A stretch of 40,462 nucleotides of DNA, taken from contig CALKWP010000011.1 of the NCBI GenBank assembly GCA_938004075.1, positions 1 through 40,462 on the forward strand. The letters run 5' to 3'. The DNA is from an uncultured Methanomassiliicoccales archaeon. GTDB taxonomy: Archaea > Thermoplasmatota > Thermoplasmata > SG8-5. The notes beneath the pieces were generated by a model. The model saw only the letters and a list, made by a program, of their open reading frames with translations, was not told where the DNA came from and searched no databases. Numbering within the stretch: the first letter of the stretch is position 1; every line of letters begins with the position of its first letter. Positions 13,445-22,359 of this stretch are shown here, one piece after another. Made by a program: the position numbers and the translations under genes.

Positions 13445-14183
13445 TAGTCTTATCGACGCCTTGGATAATATTCAAGATGGTGGCAGTTCACAGTATGGCC
13501 CGAATCCCGGCTATTTCTGCAAAGTGACAATCGAATCCGGTTATAAAGTTTATGCCGCTGGCATGGACCATAACTCTTCTTTCTTCCCCTTCGACCCCGC
13601 CAACGAGCGCACCGCTCAGGTTGCTTTGGAACGTGCCAAGGCGTTTGTCGTTGAACATGGCGTCTCCAGCAATCCGAGTAAGTCCATTGCGCTCACCCTT
13701 CACCGTGAAACCGTGAAGAATCGTCAGGTTACTTGGCAACGGGACATGACCAAAATTGTCGCCACCTGGACACCGGCTTACAAAGATGTTTGGAAGCCCG
13801 CATTCAAGAAGATTGGCATTTCAAAGATGGGTTCTTACTGGGCCCATGTCATCTTGGTCAACGACCCCTCTGGTCGTACCGAGAAGATGCAAAAGCGTGA
13901 TGGTTCTGGTGAGATGGACGTTCCTTCCAAAGTTTGGGTTGTGGACGAGATTTACCCAAATGAGGTCGCTTGCGAGAAAGCTGCCGAAAAGGCTTCTGTT
14001 GATGCTCCGAAGTCCGAAGAGACCGAAGAGGTTCCTGCTGGTTACACGGCTGCTATGTGGGCCAAGTACAAGGATGACATCACCAAAGAATTAGACGGGT
14101 CTGATGCCGCTTTTGAAAAAGTGGCCGCTGAATGGTCGATGCCTATCGACTTCCTTCGCCGTTTGTACGCTCGCAAGAAATAG
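13434..14183 (+). CDS. Abundant-type replication module protein, possible ssDNA-binding role
   Basis: This 249-residue protein has an AGGAGAAA site. The N-terminal part is beta-rich (GYFCKVTIESGYKVYAAGMD), the centre has many aromatics and lysines (TWQRDMTKIVATWTPAYKDV), and an acidic linker (SEETEEVPAG) leads to a helical C-terminus (AAMWAKYKDDITKELD). Its place just before the ERCC4-like nuclease and Sak4 genes suggests a recombination or single-strand-binding accessory. The fold is not proven and I do not recognise a family. Confidence 0.68.
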   Translation: MSGNSLIDALDNIQDGGSSQYGPNPGYFCKVTIESGYKVYAAGMDHNSSFFPFDPANERTAQVALERAKAFVVEHGVSSNPSKSIALTLHRETVKNRQVTWQRDMTKIVATWTPAYKDVWKPAFKKIGISKMGSYWAHVILVNDPSGRTEKMQKRDGSGEMDVPSKVWVVDEIYPNEVACEKAAEKASVDAPKSEETEEVPAGYTAAMWAKYKDDITKELDGSDAAFEKVAAEWSMPIDFLRRLYARKK

Positions 14184-14189
14184 TTGATA

Positions 14190-14246
14190 GTTAGGGTGTC
14201 ACTTAAACCATCGGCTTGTCAGTGCGAAGGTCTGCCGAGCCCTAAC
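14190..14246 (+). other. Compact hairpin with seven-pair closing stem
   Basis: GTTAGGG (14190-14196) pairs perfectly with CCCTAAC (14240-14246). Inside, TCGGC (14211-14215) pairs with GCCGA (14234-14238). It looks like a tRNA acceptor closing stem, but the 57-base span is too short for a tRNA and has no T-loop. Confidence 0.5.
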
Positions 14247-14263
14247 ATCAGAAACGCAAGACA

Positions 14264-15172
14264 ATGATAATCTTTCAGGGCGAGAAGGATTCAAATCCTA
14301 TGACCATATTCGCTGACCCTGACGAAAATCAGGTTGTTGCGAAATGTCGTGAAGCTGGTTTGGAGATTATCATTTCTCCTCAACTGGAAGCAATGACCGG
14401 GGCAGATTTTGTTATCAGTCCGTTATCCGTTCCGTTTGTACCCGCACTGCTCAAAGAGCATATTGCTGCTGGTGCGGTGCTTGTTCAAATGAAGCGGGGA
14501 CTGGACTTGTCTTCCTCGGTCGTTGACCGGATGCCAGCTAGTTTAGCCAGAATGCACGAGGTCGGCGCAAGGAATAGCCAGTGTTCCCTTCTGTTTATCG
14601 GAGTGTTAACCTGTGATGTTAACGGTGAGGGTAAAATCAACAATCAGCCTATACGAAACTTCAATGGCCAAAGCTATTGGGTGGTTGTGTCGGCTATGGA
14701 GAAATGGATGGAACGGGGTGGTGTTGTTACTTCCCTATCTCGTTTGAACCTTCTTCCTGACTGGCTTATCCTCAAAGAAAAGCATCTAAAGGAATTTCAC
14801 TTCGTTGAACCTGTGCATACGGTCTATGACCCAACTGACCCGCTGTATGAGATAGACCCTAACGACCCATTACAGGAATTAGTACTGGTAAAAGACTGGC
14901 GCAAGACCTTGATGTCATTCCCCGGTATTGGCAAGACTAAAATCGAAGCTTTACTGTCCGCTATCGCCAAGGAACACTCCGAAACAGGCAATGATAATGC
15001 GGTAACGCTGGGTGAATGCATCGAGTGGATGACGACCTGGTCTTTAATCAGACGTGTTCCCGGTTATGGGAAAGGCATCTATCAGAATATCCGTAAATGG
15101 TTCGGGCTGGAGCAACCGGGAATGCTTATATCGGTTGCCTGGGACCCAAATTCGAATGATAAAGAGGAATAA
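14264..15172 (+). CDS. ERCC4-type nuclease with helix-hairpin-helix domain
   Basis: This 302-residue protein carries a degenerate ERCC4 core: GADFVIS (47-53), then VLVQMKRGLDLSS (77-89) in place of the usual ERKxxxD. The glutamate is Q here, while K and D remain. A helix-hairpin-helix follows at FPGIGKTKIEALLS (about 225-238), with a possible second at VPGYGKGIYQNIR. Families such as XPF/Mus81 cut branched DNA, so a role in recombination or fork processing beside Sak4 is likely. The start may instead be ATG 14300 (MTIFADPDEN). Confidence 0.65.
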   Translation: MIIFQGEKDSNPMTIFADPDENQVVAKCREAGLEIIISPQLEAMTGADFVISPLSVPFVPALLKEHIAAGAVLVQMKRGLDLSSSVVDRMPASLARMHEVGARNSQCSLLFIGVLTCDVNGEGKINNQPIRNFNGQSYWVVVSAMEKWMERGGVVTSLSRLNLLPDWLILKEKHLKEFHFVEPVHTVYDPTDPLYEIDPNDPLQELVLVKDWRKTLMSFPGIGKTKIEALLSAIAKEHSETGNDNAVTLGECIEWMTTWSLIRRVPGYGKGIYQNIRKWFGLEQPGMLISVAWDPNSNDKEE

Positions 15173-15175
15173 CAC

Positions 15176-16171
15176 ATGCCATTGCCGATTAAAGGTTTGA
15201 TTCACGTTACTGGAGAACCGGATACAGGCAAAACTACGTTTGCGCTAACGGTTCCCGGAGTACAGCCGAGTCAAGTCATCTTCTTTGACGATGATAGTAA
15301 AACTCAAAGCCTCGCTGACAACTTTGTAGATGCTGGTGCGCCACTTGGTCTCTATGTTAACTTGCAAAGAGAAACCAACCGAGTAATGAAGCCGCTGGAA
15401 TTCTACAATCTTGTTATTCAGTGGCTGGAGAAAGCTAAGAAAGTCGAAAATCCTCAAGTTTTGGTATTCGACAACTTTGCACGCATGGAGGCCGCTATTC
15501 GGGCTTACTCCATGTCAATCATGCTGAAAATCAGTGACTTGACGGAAGGCCAAATTAGAGGCATGTCACAGATGACGTGGCGGTACACGTGGGACGTGTA
15601 CGCTCAGTTCCTCGACATGCTCCAACAGGTCGCACCATTGGTAATCATCATCACTCATGTGCGAGAAAAGTACATGGGTAACACGAAAAGCGGCTTGCTT
15701 GAAGCACAAGGACAGAAACCGCTTATCGAGCGCGCAAATCTCCGTGTCTGGACTCGGCATAATCCGGCTGGCCCCGCACCCATTGGTTTGATTCTGAAAA
15801 GAATTCAGAAGATGGTTGTAACCCCGGATGGTCTATCGCCCGTGAACGTTCTGCCTCGAAAAGTGAACCCTTGCACGTGGGCTCGCATTGTCGAGTACAT
15901 GAACAATCCAGTGGGTGATAATCCTCCAACCGCAGACCAAATGCCTAATGAATTCGAGCTTTCCATTCTTGATGGCACACTTACCGCAGACCAGAAAGAT
16001 TCTCTGCGTATCGCCAGAAAGATGATGGAAGACGAAATTATTGATTTGGCTGTGATTGACGACCCCAAGGCTATTGAAGCCAGAGGTTATGCATCTGCAG
16101 GACTGAAACCACCAGCTATTGCGGCACGAATGGAAATCAGTGTGCCGGAAGTGCTGGAATTACTTAAGTAA
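15176..16171 (+). CDS. Sak4/RecA-like recombination ATPase
   Basis: This 331-residue protein has Walker A GEPDTGKT (13-20) and Walker B VLVFDN (95-100, D99), followed by a serine/threonine-rich switch region and VIIITHV, the pattern of AAA_24/Sak4 proteins (single-domain RecA-like annealing or strand-exchange helpers of phages). The C-terminus (PPAIAARMEISVPEVLELLK) resembles a helix-turn-helix. It starts three bases after the nuclease stop, so the two are co-translated and probably work together in recombination. Confidence 0.82.
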   Translation: MPLPIKGLIHVTGEPDTGKTTFALTVPGVQPSQVIFFDDDSKTQSLADNFVDAGAPLGLYVNLQRETNRVMKPLEFYNLVIQWLEKAKKVENPQVLVFDNFARMEAAIRAYSMSIMLKISDLTEGQIRGMSQMTWRYTWDVYAQFLDMLQQVAPLVIIITHVREKYMGNTKSGLLEAQGQKPLIERANLRVWTRHNPAGPAPIGLILKRIQKMVVTPDGLSPVNVLPRKVNPCTWARIVEYMNNPVGDNPPTADQMPNEFELSILDGTLTADQKDSLRIARKMMEDEIIDLAVIDDPKAIEARGYASAGLKPPAIAARMEISVPEVLELLK

Positions 16172-16184
16172 GAAGGAGTTTGAA

Positions 16185-16517
16185 ATGGCTGGCGCTACTT
16201 CGTCGTACTACAATCTGTTTGTTTTACGCAGATTGTACAATGCGGATAACGCCGGCAGAGGCGAACAAGGTAAAAGTCGTCGTGTTTCTATGCATACGAC
16301 TATCACTCCGTTGACCTTCTTTCTTTTGAAAGATGTCGTTCCAACGGGTAAAGGGCAATTCTCAGCACCGGTTGTTGAAATTGGTATCCGTATCCAACTT
16401 GCTCTACTCGGCCGGATATCCATGGACACTGTTGCCGAAGAAATGAAGTTGGCGTTCTTGGATAGGGCTTCTCTCGCTAGAAATTTGCGAGCATTGGTCG
16501 ATAAACTAGAACAGTAA
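16185..16517 (+). CDS. Hypothetical protein
   Basis: This 110-residue protein starts at 16185 after AAGGAG. It is basic at its N-terminus (MAGATSSYYNLFVLRRLYNA), and its C-terminal half looks helical and could be a small winged or helix-turn-helix domain (MDTVAEEMKLAFLDRASLAR). It may bind DNA. It sits between the recombinase and the helicase. Confidence 0.68.
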   Translation: MAGATSSYYNLFVLRRLYNADNAGRGEQGKSRRVSMHTTITPLTFFLLKDVVPTGKGQFSAPVVEIGIRIQLALLGRISMDTVAEEMKLAFLDRASLARNLRALVDKLEQ

Positions 16518-16531
16518 CTTCGATGTAATAG

Positions 16532-16567
16532 AATAACTCCCATGTCAGGGCGGACATGGGAGTTATT
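16532..16567 (+). terminator. 15-pair hairpin, possible bidirectional terminator
   Basis: AATAACTCCCATGTC (16532-16546) pairs perfectly with GACATGGGAGTTATT (16553-16567) around AGGGCG. The stem carries A-rich and T-rich ends but no separate long U-run, so it may be a weak terminator or a processing site. The helicase gene starts 85 bases further on; I see no clear promoter for it. Confidence 0.55.
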
Positions 16568-16652
16568 CATCGGAACGGACGGCAGAAAACGCAAGGGCTT
16601 TCATAGTATAGTGTTTTGTTGTCCATTTGTCAATAAGCAGTTTGGAGGAAAT

Positions 16653-19208
16653 ATGATTGACCAGTTTACGAAAGCGAAGTTTGAAAAAGCACTCCACCTC
16701 CCTATCTTAAATATTCGTCCTGATAAAGGCGAGTATGTGTACGAGCTTCGGGTTGACTCGCAGACCTCCATCAAGGTAAGGTCGTCAATCCCAGACACCT
16801 CTGATATCGCCGCAGATACTGGAGAGAATTCGATACGTATGGTGTTGTGGGATGCACGGAACGAAACCTTTCTTGGTAAGACGGAGACTTACACTATGCG
16901 TACCCCGGGATGGGATAGACGTATGCAAGCCAAGATTGATGGGCTTATTGCTCTGCGTCAGGGAGCCGGCGATTGTGAAGAGTGCGGTTTGCCTAAGCAC
17001 ATTTTCACCGTCAAGAAGGAAGGCCCTAATCACGGTCGCACCTTTGCTAAGTGCTCGCAATGCAATAGTGGGTTCCAATGGCTGGATGAACCGCATACTC
17101 CATACTTCCAGCAACCGGATGATAATCCAATGTCAGAAGAGGAAGAACAACCGTTCGAATCTTTACAAGAACAGTTGAAGCCCGCATCCATAGTACGAGA
17201 CCCAAATCCAGAACAGCGAATGGTAATCGAAGCTCCTTTTATGCCATTACGTGTTGAAGCTGGCCCAGGTTCTGGTAAGACTTTCACCATTGCTCGTAGA
17301 TATAAATTCATGGTCGAAGCGGGTTACAAACCGGAGAAAATAATCGCCGTTACATTCAACGTGAAGATGGCCGCGGAGTTGGGAGAAAAGATAGTAGAGC
17401 AAGTCCCCGCAATCTCTGGTACTCCAGCAATGCAAAACATTTGCACTATCCATGCTCTCTGTTTTCGGCTACTGAAGCGGTTTAAGCCGAAGTACCGCAG
17501 TTTTGAGGTTCCACCCGAGTGGAAAGTGAAACGGTTCTTTGAGGAAACGATGGCCGTAATTTGGGATGCCGAAACCCGTCCCTGTTATGAAGAAGTGCGT
17601 GATGTAATCGCTACCGCTTCGTCTCGTGGATTGACTGCTGAAACGGCTACGGGGTTCTATCATCAGATTCTTCCAGAGCAGTATGTTGAAAACATGTGCC
17701 GTCTCCATCTCCAGTTTGAAGAATGGAAATCCAAGAATCAATTCATTCAGTATTCAGACATGTTACTGCTCTGTGAATTGATGCTGTGGGAAGACCCGGA
17801 TATCGCTTGTGAGACACAATTTGATTGTGTCATTGTCGATGAGGCACAGGATATCAATGCTCAAGCAATGCGCATCTTATCTGCTCTGGTAGCTATAAAC
17901 GGAAGCAACATCACAATTGTCGGTGACAGAGATCAACTGTTGTATCGGTTTGCTGGGGCTACGCCAGAAGCGAACCTTGGTGAAGGCTTTGAACAGCTTT
18001 ACCCGCAGGGTCTTACGTTTCATCTTGTAACCAACTATCGCTCTACGCAAACTATCGTTCGGCGTGCATTGAATGTTATCAGTCATAACTACGACCCTCT
18101 TGGGCCTTATGACAGTGCTCACCTGAAAGCCCTAAAACCGAAACCGGGCGCAGAAGAGGGCGCTGACATTTATTTTCAAAATGCTGCCGACCCTATGGAT
18201 GAGGCCAAGAAAGTCGTTGACGAAATCCAGATTTTGGTGAACAATGGCGCTGACCCCGGTCAAATCTTTGTGGCCGCTCGTACTCGTGCTCAAATCGGTT
18301 ACATTGAGTTTGGAATGATAAAGACAAGCATTCCATTTGCTAATACAACTGGAATGAGCTTTTGGGGACTAAAACATATTTCCGACCTCTTGAACTATCT
18401 TCGGATTATTGATAATCCTGATGATTCAACAGCTTTGAAGGCCATCATCAATATCCCGTCTGCATCATTCCGTGTACCGTGGCGCAAGCATCCAGATTAC
18501 GGCACTTACGTAAATCATCGTTTCCTGGGTAACGAGTTTATTCAGGCGTGTGACGGTTCGTTTACCAATGTGAGAGCCGTTTCAATGGGTAACTTCAAGT
18601 TTACGGCTGGCGGTTCAGACCTTATGTATCTTGTCGGCATGTTGAAGAGTTCGATTGACTCTGGAACGATTGGCGATGCAATTCGAACTTTCATCGAAGA
18701 GTGTTACAGACCATATGTTCTATATGAGTCCGGTGGTTCGGAAAACTCGCTCGGTGAAGGCGCCAAGCTGGAAGATATGCAAACAGTTGCTGACATCGCT
18801 GACACCTTCACTTCACTTAGTGAATTTCTGTTCTATGTAGATAAGATGATTGACAGTGCTAAGGCTGTTGAAGAAGGTGACTGGGGCGGTCGTGTCGTTC
18901 TTTCAACTATTCACCGATTGAAGGGTTTGGAACGTGATTATGTGTTTGGCATTGGTGTCTCGGAATATAATCCGTACATCCCAAAGAACCCACCAGCAGG
19001 TTTATTGCCGCACACATTTTCACTCGTCAAACCGCCAACACTCGGTAAGTTTGACTTGTATGGACAAGGCCGTGTAGAGGATGAACGCTGTCTGTTCTAC
19101 GTTCTTATTACTCGTGCTCGTAAAGCCGTGTTCCTGTCCTCGGTAGATGTGTACCGTAAAACGAGAATGAAGCAATCTCGATTCATTGATGAATTGGGAC
19201 TTTTTTAA
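16653..19208 (+). CDS. UvrD/PcrA-type superfamily 1 helicase with GRF zinc finger
   Basis: This 851-residue protein has an N-terminal region (1-100), then a zf-GRF domain (C108, C111, C134, C137 with PNHGRTFAKC and GFQWL). The helicase follows: Walker A GPGSGKT (K209), DEAQD (E397), GDRDQLLYRFAG, TNYRSTQ, STIHRLKGLE, and ERCLFYVLITRAR (arginine finger). It unwinds DNA 3' to 5' by family precedent. GRF fingers recognise single-stranded nucleic acid. The ATG 16653 follows GGAGGA. It is probably the fork or repair helicase of this phage. Confidence 0.93.
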   Translation: MIDQFTKAKFEKALHLPILNIRPDKGEYVYELRVDSQTSIKVRSSIPDTSDIAADTGENSIRMVLWDARNETFLGKTETYTMRTPGWDRRMQAKIDGLIALRQGAGDCEECGLPKHIFTVKKEGPNHGRTFAKCSQCNSGFQWLDEPHTPYFQQPDDNPMSEEEEQPFESLQEQLKPASIVRDPNPEQRMVIEAPFMPLRVEAGPGSGKTFTIARRYKFMVEAGYKPEKIIAVTFNVKMAAELGEKIVEQVPAISGTPAMQNICTIHALCFRLLKRFKPKYRSFEVPPEWKVKRFFEETMAVIWDAETRPCYEEVRDVIATASSRGLTAETATGFYHQILPEQYVENMCRLHLQFEEWKSKNQFIQYSDMLLLCELMLWEDPDIACETQFDCVIVDEAQDINAQAMRILSALVAINGSNITIVGDRDQLLYRFAGATPEANLGEGFEQLYPQGLTFHLVTNYRSTQTIVRRALNVISHNYDPLGPYDSAHLKALKPKPGAEEGADIYFQNAADPMDEAKKVVDEIQILVNNGADPGQIFVAARTRAQIGYIEFGMIKTSIPFANTTGMSFWGLKHISDLLNYLRIIDNPDDSTALKAIINIPSASFRVPWRKHPDYGTYVNHRFLGNEFIQACDGSFTNVRAVSMGNFKFTAGGSDLMYLVGMLKSSIDSGTIGDAIRTFIEECYRPYVLYESGGSENSLGEGAKLEDMQTVADIADTFTSLSEFLFYVDKMIDSAKAVEEGDWGGRVVLSTIHRLKGLERDYVFGIGVSEYNPYIPKNPPAGLLPHTFSLVKPPTLGKFDLYGQGRVEDERCLFYVLITRARKAVFLSSVDVYRKTRMKQSRFIDELGLF

Positions 19209-19220
19209 TAATCCGTTCTA

Positions 19221-19248
19221 TTGAATTGGAACGAGCATACGTTATAAT
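19221..19248 (+). promoter_or_regulatory. Promoter for the regulator/DinG operon
   Basis: TTGAAT (19221-19226), 16 bases, then TATAAT (19243-19248). The -10 is perfect. It lies just after the helicase stop and 80 bases before the next start, leaving a leader of about 70 bases. Confidence 0.6.
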
Positions 19249-19328
19249 TGGAGAGCATCGACCAGTATCTAGCTTGCTGCGTAACGCAGAAGGTTCGGGT
19301 CTGCCAAATCAACGCAAGGAGCATTTCT

Positions 19329-19946
19329 ATGGCAGATAAGAGATATGTAGGAACCGCTATCTCTGATGAGGACTATCATGCCCTCGTCAAGATGGCAACA
19401 GCAAGGGGACAGCATCCATCAGCTTTAATAACAGAATACATTCAAACAGGTATCGAGCGTGATGTTGATATATTGAGTGACGAATACAATCTCCCGATAG
19501 AGCTTCTGGTCTATCGGGAGTTGCAGTCTGTTCGTGCTAAGAATAACACACGCAATATGCTTTTACAGATGGCTGGTGTCTTGTTATCTAATCCAGATGA
19601 AGACCTAGCCGATAGATTGAGTGGTCTGTGCGCCCAAGCTGATGTGTCGTTTGACGGTCTTATGAAAGAAGCACAGGATACAGCAATGATAATCACATTG
19701 CCGTTATCTCTGGACTCATCAACGGCCAAGGCCAAGTCCTTCTTACTGGAATTGTTCAAGAATAGGGTGGAAATTAAAGCAGGTCAGGTGTACGACACAG
19801 CATTATCTAAAGGTTACTCGAAGTCAATTGTTCGACAGGCTGCCAGAGAGCTTGGCATCATGCCTGTTCGCAGAAGTACCTATTGGGTATGGGTAATGCC
19901 CGTGTCCATGAACGTACCTCAATCGGTTGAGGTGCGACATGCCTGA
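19329..19946 (+). CDS. Ribbon-helix-helix-like DNA-binding regulator
   Basis: This 205-residue protein starts at 19329 after AAGGAG. The N-terminus (RYVGTAISDEDYHALVKMAT then HPSALITEYIQTGIERD) has the strand-helix-helix pattern of CopG/Arc proteins. The C-terminus (VYDTALSKGYSKSIVRQAAR with a WVWV strand) looks like a winged helix. It has its own promoter, so it may regulate itself or the downstream helicase. It overlaps the helicase gene start by eight bases. The fold is inferred by eye. Confidence 0.6.
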   Translation: MADKRYVGTAISDEDYHALVKMATARGQHPSALITEYIQTGIERDVDILSDEYNLPIELLVYRELQSVRAKNNTRNMLLQMAGVLLSNPDEDLADRLSGLCAQADVSFDGLMKEAQDTAMIITLPLSLDSSTAKAKSFLLELFKNRVEIKAGQVYDTALSKGYSKSIVRQAARELGIMPVRRSTYWVWVMPVSMNVPQSVEVRHA

Positions 19947-21666
19947 TGTCGACTATCGTGAAATCGTTGACATGCTGGAAGCCTGCCCTAACCCTAAACC
20001 ATCAGATACAAAAGTTGACTTCGGTGATTTCGGTAATCCTCGTCAATATGGAGTGCCTCACGATACTTGGCGTCCTAATCAACTGGACGCCTTACGTTTT
20101 GTCAGGAAGTCCGTTGACGAGAAGGATGGCAGTCCTTTCTTTATGGAGTTACCTACCGGTTCTGGTAAATCTGCCATTCCAACGGCTATTGGTCAGAAAC
20201 AGCAGGTACTGGTATTGGTAAACTCGTTATCTCTGCTCGACCAGTATGAATCTAAGTACGGGTTTAGCATTGTGAAAGGAATGCGAGAGTACCTATGTGT
20301 AAACAAGGACAGTATCGAGTATTGGAAATCTAAACACTCAAAACCGCCTACGGTAGCCGACTGTCGCTTCGAAGCCATGTCGGATTGCCCGGTAGCGGAC
20401 CGCTGTCCGTATCTCGTAGCCCGTAAACAGGCTTTAGCCGCAGACAGAATGGCCTGTACCTATCCATTCGCTATGCTATCTAAACCTGTGCAATTACGAC
20501 ATGGGTTACTGTTCATGGATGAAGGCCACATGGCTGCAGAGACTATCTTGGCTCTATCTGAAATCAGGTTCAGCGATATGTTCCTGAAAGACTATGGCTT
20601 ACCAAAATTCCCGGTTATGAACGTTGAATGCGTCATGACATTGGATATTCGTATCCAGTTATCTAATTGGATGAAGGAATGTCTTCGTATCTTGAAGTCC
20701 CCACCTCGTAATCTATTTGCAGAAGACGAGGCCAAGTGGCGCAACGCCTATAGCAAGATGTACTATGCCTTCTGGACGATTAATGATAAACATGAGGACT
20801 TCTTCATCACTGCGAAGCCTGACTTGGAACAGGAACGCTACATGTTGTATGGCAAGTGGACTGAACGCCCCAAGCCCGGTTTGGTAATCAAGTTTATGTC
20901 AGCCCGCACCATCGCTGAACGCATCTTCAAGTATAAGGAAAAGACCATCGTCATGTCGGCAACGATTGGCGAGCCCGGCCCCTTAGCCGAAGAACTCGGA
21001 ATGAAAAAGTATGTATCGAAGTCATATGGTCATCCTGTTCCTATCGCAAAAAGACCCGTATTCGATGTGGGGTTTGAGCGCATGACCTGGGACAACATGC
21101 GGCAAATGCCTGCGCTTCAACGCATGCAAGCCGTCACTATTGGTAAGTTTATCCGAACCCTTGACCCGCAGTGGAGAGGTTTGATACTAACCTCCTCGTA
21201 TGCTAAAGCTGGGGAAATCCGCAAGTATCTGGAAACAACCGAGTTGCGAGACAGACTGTATCAACCGCCAGCTGGTCAGGAAGGTCTAAATCAGCGTATC
21301 AATGCTTTCATTGCTGATGATAGACCTGGAATGATAGTCGTTGACCCGATGCAAGGTTGGGGTCATGGTATTGACCTATCGCACGACTTAGCCAGATTCG
21401 TTATTGTCGCTTCTGTACCATTCGGTAACCATCAAGACCCTTACGAGAAGGCTCGCAAGAGTTTTGGGAATGCCAATTACGCCTGGTGGAAATCCTATAT
21501 GCATGTTCCACAGGCTTGTGGTCGTGTTACTCGTGGTGAACAGTATGAGAATGGCGAATACTGGTATAACGTTGGTATGCTGGCAGATGGTAGTGCTACT
21601 ACAGGTTCTGCTATGCGTTACTATCCGGGATGGTTTACGGAAGCCATCCAACCACTCAATATCTAG
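19939..21666 (+). CDS. XPD/DinG-type iron-sulphur helicase
   Basis: This 575-residue superfamily 2 helicase has Walker A LPTGSGKS (K77), four cysteines C120, C142, C150 and C156 spaced as in the 4Fe-4S cluster of DinG and XPD, motif II MDEGH (194-197), SAT motif VMSATIG, and C-terminal GRVTRGE. DinG/XPD enzymes unwind 5' to 3' and resolve D-loops, R-loops and G-quadruplexes. The motif II form DEGH differs from the usual DEAH. GAGGTG lies before ATG 19939. Confidence 0.9.
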   Translation: MPDVDYREIVDMLEACPNPKPSDTKVDFGDFGNPRQYGVPHDTWRPNQLDALRFVRKSVDEKDGSPFFMELPTGSGKSAIPTAIGQKQQVLVLVNSLSLLDQYESKYGFSIVKGMREYLCVNKDSIEYWKSKHSKPPTVADCRFEAMSDCPVADRCPYLVARKQALAADRMACTYPFAMLSKPVQLRHGLLFMDEGHMAAETILALSEIRFSDMFLKDYGLPKFPVMNVECVMTLDIRIQLSNWMKECLRILKSPPRNLFAEDEAKWRNAYSKMYYAFWTINDKHEDFFITAKPDLEQERYMLYGKWTERPKPGLVIKFMSARTIAERIFKYKEKTIVMSATIGEPGPLAEELGMKKYVSKSYGHPVPIAKRPVFDVGFERMTWDNMRQMPALQRMQAVTIGKFIRTLDPQWRGLILTSSYAKAGEIRKYLETTELRDRLYQPPAGQEGLNQRINAFIADDRPGMIVVDPMQGWGHGIDLSHDLARFVIVASVPFGNHQDPYEKARKSFGNANYAWWKSYMHVPQACGRVTRGEQYENGEYWYNVGMLADGSATTGSAMRYYPGWFTEAIQPLNI

Positions 21667-21676
21667 GAGATTGGAA

Positions 21677-22051
21677 ATGTCTGACATTAGCCCGATTGAG
21701 GCATACGAAGAAGTAATGGCCGCTGAAGCGTTACTTCGTGCTAACTACCTTACAAAAATGCAAACCATTCTTGCTCCCGTGAAGGAACAGATTGACGCCG
21801 CCGAACAGGAGTTAGCAGACGGTTTGGAAGAATTGGCTCCCGCCAAGAAAACTGCGGAAGATGCAATCCGTAAGGCAGTTCTTTCTGTAGGCGAATCTGT
21901 AAAAGGTGAAGTCTATCGGTGCGAGTACGTGAAAAGCACCTTAAAGTTGAAAGACCCTGTTGGCCTTCTGGTCTTTGCAAAAGAGCATCCCGAAGTACTG
22001 AAATACTTTGGCGAAAGTCTTCCGACTACTCGTATCGTTGCTATCCGATGA
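21677..22051 (+). CDS. Hypothetical coiled-coil protein, Gam-like possible
   Basis: This 124-residue protein starts at 21677 after AGGAGA. The first two thirds form a long helix (PIEAYEEVMAAEALLRANYL, IDAAEQELADGLEELAPAKK). The C-terminus ends in a compact STLKLKDPVGLLVFAKEHPE pattern of the kind seen in phage recombination accessory proteins. That resemblance is weak. It follows the helicase by 10 bases and is the last gene before the structured RNA region. Confidence 0.6.
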   Translation: MSDISPIEAYEEVMAAEALLRANYLTKMQTILAPVKEQIDAAEQELADGLEELAPAKKTAEDAIRKAVLSVGESVKGEVYRCEYVKSTLKLKDPVGLLVFAKEHPEVLKYFGESLPTTRIVAIR

Positions 22052-22087
22052 GAGATACAAAAATACCATTGGAAACGGAGGAGTGAG

Positions 22088-22252
22088 ATGACAGTGGCGA
22101 TTTTGGTGATTGGTTTGCTGGCACTGGCAGCCCTTTTCGGCTGGGCTGCGAACAAAGTTGCCAACTTGCTGGCAGCCTTCTTTCTGGAACTCGGCTGCTT
22201 TTCGTGCATTGCGCTCGCGGTAATCATCGCGGGCATGGCATTGCTGCGATGA
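22088..22252 (+). CDS. Small two-span membrane protein
   Basis: This 54-residue protein with a GGAGGAG site is almost wholly hydrophobic: VAILVIGLLALAALFGWAAN and FFLELGCFSCIALAVIIAGM. It could be an early membrane effector, antiholin or superinfection-exclusion peptide. The gene is richer in G and C than its neighbours. It stands directly before the structured RNA region. Confidence 0.6.
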   Translation: MTVAILVIGLLALAALFGWAANKVANLLAAFFLELGCFSCIALAVIIAGMALLR

Positions 22253-22261
22253 GGAAGAAAA

Positions 22262-22347
22262 CGCCTGGCTGACAGCCTAGTAAGAATCCGTTCCTCCGTG
22301 TGAGGGTAATGAGTGGTAGTGGCTGTCAAGCTACGGATCGCCAGGCG
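22262..22347 (+). ncRNA. Candidate pseudoknotted RNA
   Basis: CGCCTGG (22262-22268) pairs with CCAGGCG (22341-22347). Inside, GACAGCC (22271-22277) pairs perfectly with GGCTGTC (22321-22327). Within its loop, CCTC/GAGG (22293-22305) forms a hairpin. ATCCG (22286-22290) can pair with CGGAT (22334-22338) outside the second stem, making a pseudoknot. Four helices in 86 bases without a reading frame suggest a folded RNA such as a ribozyme or riboswitch, but I recognise no known class. Confidence 0.55.
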
Positions 22348-22359
22348 ATACTGGTTTTG

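Noticed and set aside
14190..14246. tRNA gene suggested by the GTTAGGG/CCCTAAC stem
   Set aside because: The 57-base span is too short and lacks a T-loop.
22262..22347. HDV-like or hammerhead self-cleaving ribozyme
   Set aside because: The order of stems does not fit the HDV double pseudoknot, and the CTGANGA and GAAA core of hammerheads is not arranged correctly.
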